DNA of 64,000 nt from Galeopsis tetrahit (lineage: Eukaryota > Streptophyta > Magnoliopsida > Lamiales > Lamiaceae): NCBI GenBank assembly GCA_963675135.1, contig OY776121.1:61959265-62023264 (forward strand), in the 5' to 3' direction. Shown piece after piece: positions 57,358 through 64,000 of this stretch. Within the stretch, counting starts at the first letter, position 1, and each line of letters begins with the position of its first letter. The notes beneath the pieces are model-generated. The model made no database searches. It saw nothing but the letters and a program-made list of their open reading frames with translations, and was not told the origin of the DNA. The position numbers and the translations under genes are program-made.

Positions 57358-58077
57358 CAGTAAAACCTCTATAAATTAATACTCTATAAATTAATAAACT
57401 CTCTAAAATAATAAAATCTTTCGGTCCCGACTTGGGCCTTTGTAAAAAATCATCAAATTCGATAAGATAATAAAATAATAATTTTTTGAAAAATCCCTTA
57501 ATAAATATTAGGTCCCATTAAAACTCTAAATTAATAATTCATAAATTACAATTATAAATATTATGGTAATTTGCTAAAATATGAATCTATTGTACCTTGA
57601 CTAACTTTCAAATGATATTTTTCACCAATCCACTCTTGTAAATTTTTTTGAGTACATGTGAGATGATCTCTCTTATACTCACATAATGTTTTTAGCATTT
57701 TATTATTCATGGATGATTTTGCGATGCCTTTTAGATGAGAAGACATGACTGGGTGTTATGAATTATTTTATTTCTATATTGAGATTTATATAGTGGAGTA
57801 TATGTTTCATTCACCACGCATGAATATATTTAAGTGCAACAAATTAATGTAAACATGTATACAATGAATATATTTAATTAGTTACAAAGAATTGGTTGAT
57901 GCATGAATATAATCAAGTAAACATACATGAATTCATTTATTTTCAATACATATGCACTAAATTTGCTGAATTTCAAAAGTCTATCTTTTAATTAATAAAT
58001 ATTAATTTATCGATAAATTAATACCTCTTTAAATTAATAAATTTCCATGGTCCCAAGGTTATTAATTTATAGAGGTT

Positions 58078-58083
<6 letters not shown>
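57358..58083 (-). mobile_element. pogo-like (LEMI/Emigrant type) element
   Basis: Ends CAGTAAAACCTCTATAAATT and AATTTATAGAGGTTTAACTA, flanked by TA. The TIR matches the CAGTAAAACC-type ends of plant pogo/LEMI elements as I know them. It carries a piece of a pogo-type DNA-binding domain (57561-57746). It is nested in the CACTA element. Confidence 0.8.
57561..57746 (-). pseudogene. pogo transposase N-terminal (CENP-B-like HTH) fragment
   Basis: 61 residues. LCEYKRDHLTCTQKNLQEWI and EKYHLKVSQGTIDSYFSKLP match the first helix-turn-helix of pogo/CENP-B proteins (family pattern LCEYK..NP..tQ..la.w...kfglkvS.sTI...Lk). The second HTH and the DDE catalytic domain are missing, so it is at most a DNA-binding remnant. 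The start codon is uncertain. Confidence 0.75.

Positions 58084-58129
<46 letters not shown>
58082..58129. repeat. TA microsatellite
   Basis: About 23 TA units adjoining the pogo element. A shorter (AT)n pair lies at 58635-58685. Confidence 0.9.
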
Positions 58130-58130
<1 letters not shown>

Positions 58131-58489
58131 CTAGAGAAATGATATGGAGCTCATTAATAGCCTACTTATGGAGCCAAATGATGATTTGGTATCCAAATCA
58201 TTATATTAACTTATTTAATTAATCTAAAATATGAAAAATATATAATTGCAGTATATTTCAACCCCTACCCATAAAATTAGGAAATAAAATATTTGAAATT
58301 TTTTAAAAAAATATATTTTTAACGGATTTTATTATTAATTACATAATTATTAAATATTACGCGTTTAATTTATTTATTGTACTTTACTTTAAAAAAATCA
58401 TCAATTTATATATTTTATTTTTTTAACAACAAAAATATAAATTAAAGTTATAAAAAATAATGGTTTAAAAAATAATGACTACATTAATT

Positions 58490-58565
58490 TAACCCTAAAC
58501 CCCTAACCCCTAAAAACCTAAACCTGAAACCCTAAACTCTAAACCCATACCCAAAACCCTAAATT
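58490..58565. repeat. degenerate telomere-like CCCTAAA repeats
   Basis: About ten imperfect units such as AACCCTAAACCCCTAACCCC and AAACCCTAAACTCTAAACCC, inside the CACTA element. Confidence 0.7.
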
Positions 58566-59817
58566 AATTATTTTTATAATTTTAATTGATATGTAGTCAT
58601 TATTTTTATAATTTTAATTTTTTTATTAAAAAAATTATATATATATATATATATATAATTTTAATTATATATATATATATATATAAATGAATGATTTTTT
58701 TTAAGTAGGGTACAATAAATAAATAAATAAAGATTAATTGGTCTTATATAGAATCAATTCCTTATAACAAATTGAGTTGACTTGGTCAATCCAAAATCCT
58801 AAATATTCAAGAATATTGTAAATAAACTTCATCATAAAATAGACTATACCCAACCGTTTGAGCTACATCAATTAACATACATATTTTTAGCGTATTTTAA
58901 TTTTATTGTTGATCATACCCATTTTTTAAAATTATAAAGTCCGTTAAAAATAGTTTTAAAAAAATCTTAATATTTTATTTTCCTAATTTTATGGGAAGAG
59001 GTTGAGATATAAATTCAATTATATATTTTCCATATTTTAGAGTAATTAAATAAGTTAAGGATAATGTCAAATAATTATTTGAGTTCTTAATTTATTAAAC
59101 GAGTTTAGAAGTGAATTTGATTTCAATCATTAATTATAGAATAACTATGATTTCAATCATTAATTATTTCCATACTAAGATATATCATTAATTATTTATC
59201 ATTAATTAGGGCGACGGTAAAGGCAACGGGCCCACTGCCGTTGCCATTTAGCGAGTGGGGCCCCGTTACTAAAAGGCAACGGCACCCACCCCCGTTGCCT
59301 TTTGGCGAGTGCAGAACACGCCCTTGCCTTTGCCGTTGCCAAAAGGCAAGGGCATTATAAACCGTCGCCTTTTCGCAACGGGGCCCACTCCCGTTGCCTT
59401 ATCCGTTGCCAAAAGGCAACGACACCCACCCCCGTCGCCTTTTTTCTTCCCGTTGCCAAATCCGTTGCCAATTGGCAACGGTAACCTGCCCTTGCTAATC
59501 GTCGTTGCCTTTTGGCTAATATTTTGTAGTGAAATAATAGATGAGTATGAGATAAAGTGTGATAAAATAATAGATAAAATATAAATGATGTGATTGAGAG
59601 GAAAAAAAATAATTTGTCAAAATGAAATGAGATGTTTATTGTAGGACATAAAAAAACGGAAAATGTGAAACTTATAGTGAAATTGATAGAGCTTTTCTAC
59701 CCATTAATAAAATATTATAATATCACATTTGATTTGACATAAACTACATTCACCTATACTTTTTAATTTCTATCCAAACACAATTTAAATACAATTTAAA
59801 CACAATTATTATTTATA

Positions 59818-59888
59818 AATTATCCTAATTCATATTTCTCAATCTCTACCACAATTATCCTAATTCATATTTCTCAATCTCTACCATA
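59818..59888. repeat. 38-bp tandem duplication
   Basis: AATTATCCTAATTCATATTT-CTCAATCTCTACCA occurs twice. Confidence 0.9.
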
Positions 59889-59916
59889 ATTAATAAATAT
59901 TATAAATTTATTTCAA

Positions 59917-59945
59917 CCCTGCGTAAAACGCGGGTCTTACACTAG
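59917..59945 (+). mobile_element. probable Helitron 3' end
   Basis: A short GC hairpin (CCTGCG-TAAAA-CGCGGG) is followed 7 nt later by CTAG and then T, the layout of plant Helitron 3' ends. A possible 5' end TCTCTACC lies only 68 bp upstream at 59878, so either this is a minimal copy or the true 5' end is elsewhere. Confidence 0.5.
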
Positions 59946-62030
59946 TTTCTAACTAAACGCAAAACTTAACATTTCACCGAGTGACATACGGAGTATATAT
60001 TAAATTGTGTTCAATTTATCCCACAAAATAATGAGCAACATTGGTGTGAAATATTTTACCCATGAAATTAATCAAATTTGATTAATTGAGATACTTTTTA
60101 AAAACTTACTACTCCTTATATGTGAATTTTTTGGCTTACCTTAATTACTTATATTTCATGTATGAAATATTTTATATAAGTTTTTGTTCAAAATAATTGG
60201 TAATGTTTATGTACACGCACTAGATGAGGATGAGAATAACGATCTCGTGCAGTGCTGGCCTGCTGGAGGCCGTACACGGCTCTATTAACGTTTATCTCTT
60301 AAATTATTCAAATAAATTTATTTACTTGTTTATTTACATAGACTTAAATCGATTTGATATCTTGTATTTTTTGCAATTATAATTGAATTTAATTAGTTAA
60401 AAATAATTACTTAGATTTCATTTAAAGCTGACAATTGAATTTTTTAAATTAAATTTATTTGATTGTCTATTTGTATAGATTTGTATTGAGTGCAATATTA
60501 AAATCATAAATATTTTCAGGGTTTCTCATTATAAATATTTTATTACAATTGGAATAATCTTTTGAGGAAAAAAAAAATCCTCCAGATTCATCAACAGTCA
60601 CGCACGTGGATAAGAAAAGAGCATAAATTCGACAGCACATACAAGAATGAGAAAATAAGACCATAAATTCAAGCATAAAGGCATATTAAACACATAAAAA
60701 GAATCGTGACAGATTATTGAAGCTCCTCTAACAAAATCAACAAATAAATTGAAACACATAATATGGATGATCCTGAAAATTACAGGATAATTGCGATATG
60801 AACTATTATTTTAATATGAAAAAGAATGTGATACTATATAATAATACGAAATTATTCATATCATAAGTAACACATATTAAAACATAAAGTAACACGTGAA
60901 TATTTATAAATTAATACATAGTTATTCATATGGTATCCACACAGTATTATAGAGGCATTGATAATTCATTGGGGAATAATTTACAAGTTGATAAAATCTT
61001 GGGGACTATTTTCCATCTCCAAAGAAAAACACTCCAATCATTCTCCTATCAAAAAAAATCATAATTCCCCTTTTGGTGCCTCGACCCTTGTATAAAATTC
61101 TTGTTTGAACAATTCAAAAGTTGGAAAAGATTTTTTACTAATAAATCGATACTCAAAATCATTTCATTAAGTATTACTACTACTACATATTACTATCAAA
61201 AAATGTTAATTGCAAGAAGAATAACATATTAGTGCATGAACAAAGAGTTGGGATAAAATGCAAAATAAATATCTAGATTTATCTTTTTCAATTTCAAAAT
61301 TTATTTACATGATTCAAATTTATAAAATCATTTCATTTTAAATAACTAAATTATATTGTTAATATTACATAAATACCTGAATAGTGAGATATTGAGATTG
61401 ATCCTCAAATTAGTACCAATTAACGAAAGTTTAAAAAAAAAAACATAAATATAATAGTCAAAGAATATGGAGTAATAAACAGGAAGAATATTATTCCGCC
61501 GGTTCTCAATTTCAGGCTTTCTTTTTTTATTTGTTCCACAATAATTTTCACATAAAAAAATCACACTTCTTATTCTTTTACTCTTAATGTCGTTACTTTT
61601 TTTTTTTTTTACACATTACCTTTATTTTATCATTTTAATAAAGTTGAAATGACATCAATGCATTTACTTTACCATTTTTTTTCTTAGTTTTCGAGACCAA
61701 ATCAATGTAAAGATTGGGACGAATAAAATACATAAATAATAGTACTTCTATTTATGTGTATTTAATTGTATGATATAATTAAGTCACAATTTTAATGTAA
61801 GGATTCAAAATTTTAATTGAACAATTAAATATGATTTTTTTTGACGGGGTTTAAATAGGGATTAAAATAACTTAAATTATAATTATATTATATGCATCAA
61901 ATTGAATACTACAAATTTTTTACCTTTTTAAAATATATAATTGATGACGATGATGGATAGGAAAGTGCCCCAAATTTGAATAATTTAAGCCAATTACACA
62001 GTTCAGAGTCAGCAATATTCAGCCACAACC
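59946..62030. other. AT-rich upstream region of GSDA-like gene 2
   Basis: No gene, transposon end or long repeat recognised. Short open frames here are not convincing. Confidence 0.45.
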
Positions 62031-62031
62031 A

Positions 62032-62039
62032 CTATATAT
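62032..62039 (+). promoter_or_regulatory. probable TATA box of GSDA-like gene 2
   Basis: CTATATATG about 160 bp before the start codon, at a plausible distance for a 5' UTR of about 130 nt. Confidence 0.45.
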
Positions 62040-62193
62040 GCGTGTCTGTATTGAAACCGAATCGATACTCCCACCCAACCCAACGTGAATCAGAATTCAT
62101 CTCTTTTGTTGTGTTGCTAGTTGCTACCATTGACAACCGCCTTCCGATCTCTCACACCAGATCCATTTGTTAACTAATCCATTCTCATCCGCA

Positions 62194-64000
62194 ATGGAAG
62201 AAGCTAAAGGTTAGCCACATGTTTATGATCACAATTACTCGATGCTTCTGCAATCGCGAAATGCTATTATCGCAATTGAGATTGTTAATTTTAGTATTTG
62301 CTGATTTGATTAAGCGAAGCTACGATTACTTGATCCTTTTCTTTGTTAGTAGTATAATGTTATTGGCGTGCGAATTTTGTATCGATTCAGTGTTTTTGGT
62401 TTTTGGAATGGTTGAGTTTTTTGCGGGATTGGGTGGTGGTTCTGGCAATCTAGAATCGGTACTAGTTTTTTGGTGTGCGAAGTTGAAGTTGGGGTAAACA
62501 GTTACTATCCGATCCCTTTTTTGGTATGGGCCCATGTTGATTCGATTTTTTATTCCCCTAGCTTTGTCTTGCTGGTTATAGCTTGAAGTGAACAGTTAAA
62601 AGTCTCTCAATAATCAGTTCACAGTACTAAAGATTTTGTCACTTGCTGTAAGGTTTTGCTAGTCTTGCTGATTTCATGCCCTGTATGTGCAGATCATTTT
62701 TTTTCCTTGTGTGTATTTGTGCTGGGGGTATGTGGAGGATTAGCAATCTTTTTCATTTCGTAAAATATAAAAGTTGTGTAAGTTATTATTTGAAATGTCC
62801 TTTCCAAAAAATAGGGAGAAAATGCTATACGTCGTTCTCTTGTGTCGTTTCCTGATTATGCTTCTGGGCTTTCACTGTTTATCAGTTGTTGATGCTAAAG
62901 TTGGAAGTACCCCCACTATTCCTGCGTTCACTCCTCATCAAGAAGGTAAATTCAATTTTTCATTTGTATTTGTAATTTGAGATAAACCTTGATACAAATT
63001 TGTTCATGAAAGTTGACTTTTCTAGTTTATCTTCCTTGGTGAGGTATTGCGTTCTATGCTTGCTGATCTTTAGTTCCTAATCTAGCTATATTTACCATAA
63101 TTTTGTGATATATATAAGTGTTGCACCTTGAGCATATCATATTGATGCTGTTTCATGTTACTTTCCAAGAGTAACTGCTCCAAACTGTAGGGATGATAAC
63201 TACTTACAGGAGTTGGAAATTATCCTTTGCATGGTTAGCTTTCTGTGGTTACCTGTCATTGCTATGGTTGGATAGTCATGGGTTGTGATATATGTATAAG
63301 TGGCACTCTGAGCTTTACATTTACTTGCCTTTCTGGTACCATTTGCTGACTGCTTTTCATCCATTTATTAGTTGTTGAAGCTAAAGATGGAGATATTTCG
63401 GTTGTGTCTGCACTTACTGCCCACCAAGAAGGCAAGCTTAATTTTTATTTTTATTTTGACAGTATCAGTTGAACCTTTGAGCAAAAATTTATTTATTTGA
63501 AAATTTGATGGTTTTAATGCTCTAATGATAGCTGGTCTCCTGCATACATTTGACATCAGAGAATATTAATAATAATATTTCCGTTATCAGCAATGACAAA
63601 TTGTGGATCTGTAACCCATTTTGTAACTTTTAAAATATAGAGATATTCTTTCAAGAAAACCATCTAAAAACTAATGATTTGCAAATTTATGTATGTGCAT
63701 TTTGTTATTGACACATTGTAAGCACGTTCGTTATTCCTTATAAATTATGAAATTATTATCTTTTAGTAAGTTTACATTAATTAAAATTCAATTTTCTTGA
63801 TATATGTGTTCATGCACCTGTGTGTATTATTGTAATATACACATTTTCTAGATAAGTTATGTATGACACTCTACAATATTAAAATTTGATGGGAAGTTGC
63901 AAAACATCATATTGCAAGATGTGCCTATTTTTGATCCATTGATGACTAACTATTGCTTGAAAACTAAGGTATTATCCTTTGTATGGCTTTATTTTCTTTA
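62194..64000 (+). CDS. GSDA: guanosine deaminase-like protein, copy 2 (5' part)
   Basis: Exon 1 (62194-62209) encodes MEEAK and ends in the same phase and donor (G|GTTAGCC) as copy 1 at 3923. The intron 1 starts are also similar (CATGCTTCTGCAA and GATTACTTGATC..CTTTTCTTT). Two candidate second exons follow, each exactly 60 nt and phase 1: 62886-62945 (VVDAKVGSTPTIPAFTPHQE, GT donor) and 63372-63431 (VVEAKDGDISVVSALTAHQE, non-canonical GC donor AAG|GCAAGC). The latter resembles the Arabidopsis N-terminal segment as I recall it. Either or both can be included without changing frame. The deaminase domain itself lies beyond the window, so identification rests on exon 1, intron similarity and these exons. 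Confidence 0.72.

Larger units (their letters stand above)
56169..59531. mobile_element. non-autonomous CACTA with GGCAACGG repeats
   Basis: Starts CACTACAAAAAAC, ends TATTTTGTAGTG, with target duplication AAA (56166-56168 and 59532-59534). About 300 bp at each end (56185-56425 and 59205-59520) are packed with GGCAACGG / CCGTTGCC in both directions, the layout of transposase-binding subterminal repeats. The interior has two tRNA-like B-box modules (56445-56600, minus), AT-rich filler and a nested pogo element. The only coding piece is the pogo relic. Confidence 0.9.
56068..59692. mobile_element. Stowaway-like MITE, second level of nest
   Basis: Left CCTCCGTTTCACTATACGTT and right AACTTATAGTGAAATTGA are inverted versions of the common CTCCCTCCGTCCCACTATAA end. 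It is split by the CACTA at 56169-59531. Termini are degenerate. Confidence 0.5.
55925..59790. mobile_element. Tourist-like element, outermost of a four-level nest
   Basis: Left part from GGCTGTGTGGTTTGGGATTG to about 56065; right part from TTAATAAAATATTATAATAT (59703) to about 59790. Both halves match the element at 18276-19366. The right terminus is eroded. Confidence 0.5.

Noticed and set aside
60467..61564. Minus-strand frames of 69 and 72 codons
   Set aside because: No recognisable domain and no exon-like context; chance frames.

Overview
The window looks like a repeat-dense intergenic stretch of a eudicot plant nuclear genome. Supporting signs are GT-AG spliced genes, a CC-NB-LRR resistance gene, plant-type Athila, Tat and Ty1/copia retrotransposons, CACTA, hAT, MULE, Stowaway and Tourist elements, and tRNA-derived SINEs. 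An asterid (perhaps Lamiales) is my guess only; nothing here fixes the species.

Host genes are few. At 3923-4888 is a complete four-exon guanosine deaminase (GSDA-like) gene. At 13316-15925 is a single-exon CC-NB-LRR immune receptor. At 62194 to the window end is the 5' part of a second GSDA-like gene, with two alternative-looking 60-nt second exons. The two GSDA copies share their first exon and intron 1 sequence, so they are a tandem duplication now separated by about 57 kb of TEs and the NLR. An aspartic-protease fragment (9211-9441), a copia gag fragment (2925-3369) and a LINE relic (16511-17630) are dead.

Layout: 1-2109 is the 5' end of an Athila-like element on the minus strand. 2110-3600 holds copia debris. 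5131-12500 holds MULEs, MITEs, SINEs and a minisatellite. 16500-23600 is a MITE and MULE quarter. 23653-31329 is a MULE split by a very young non-autonomous Athila-like LTR element (23665-30202). 32603-36731 is a collapsed Tat element. 37653-44251 is a copia element interrupted by a CACTA, itself interrupted by a hAT. 44550-50341 is a second, nearly complete copia with a 5-bp target-site duplication. 51900-53258 holds a Stowaway and a hAT. 54546-55297 is a solo Tat LTR. 55920-59790 is a four-deep nest (Tourist-like > Stowaway-like > CACTA > pogo).

The most unusual things are: (i) a MULE family with 9-bp target duplications carrying clusters of imperfect hairpins built on GTCGAC, next to GC-rich gene-like blocks; (ii) arrays of the palindrome ACYCGGCCGRGT placed just upstream of the TATA box in two different Athila-like LTR families; (iii) the duplicated cassette exon with a GC splice donor in the second GSDA gene; (iv) a Ty1/copia element whose primer-binding site is the same 18 bases as that of the neighbouring Ty3 Tat element. 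The genes do not form an operon or pathway; the window mainly records successive transposon insertions between two copies of a purine-catabolism gene. All boundaries were read by eye, without alignment software.
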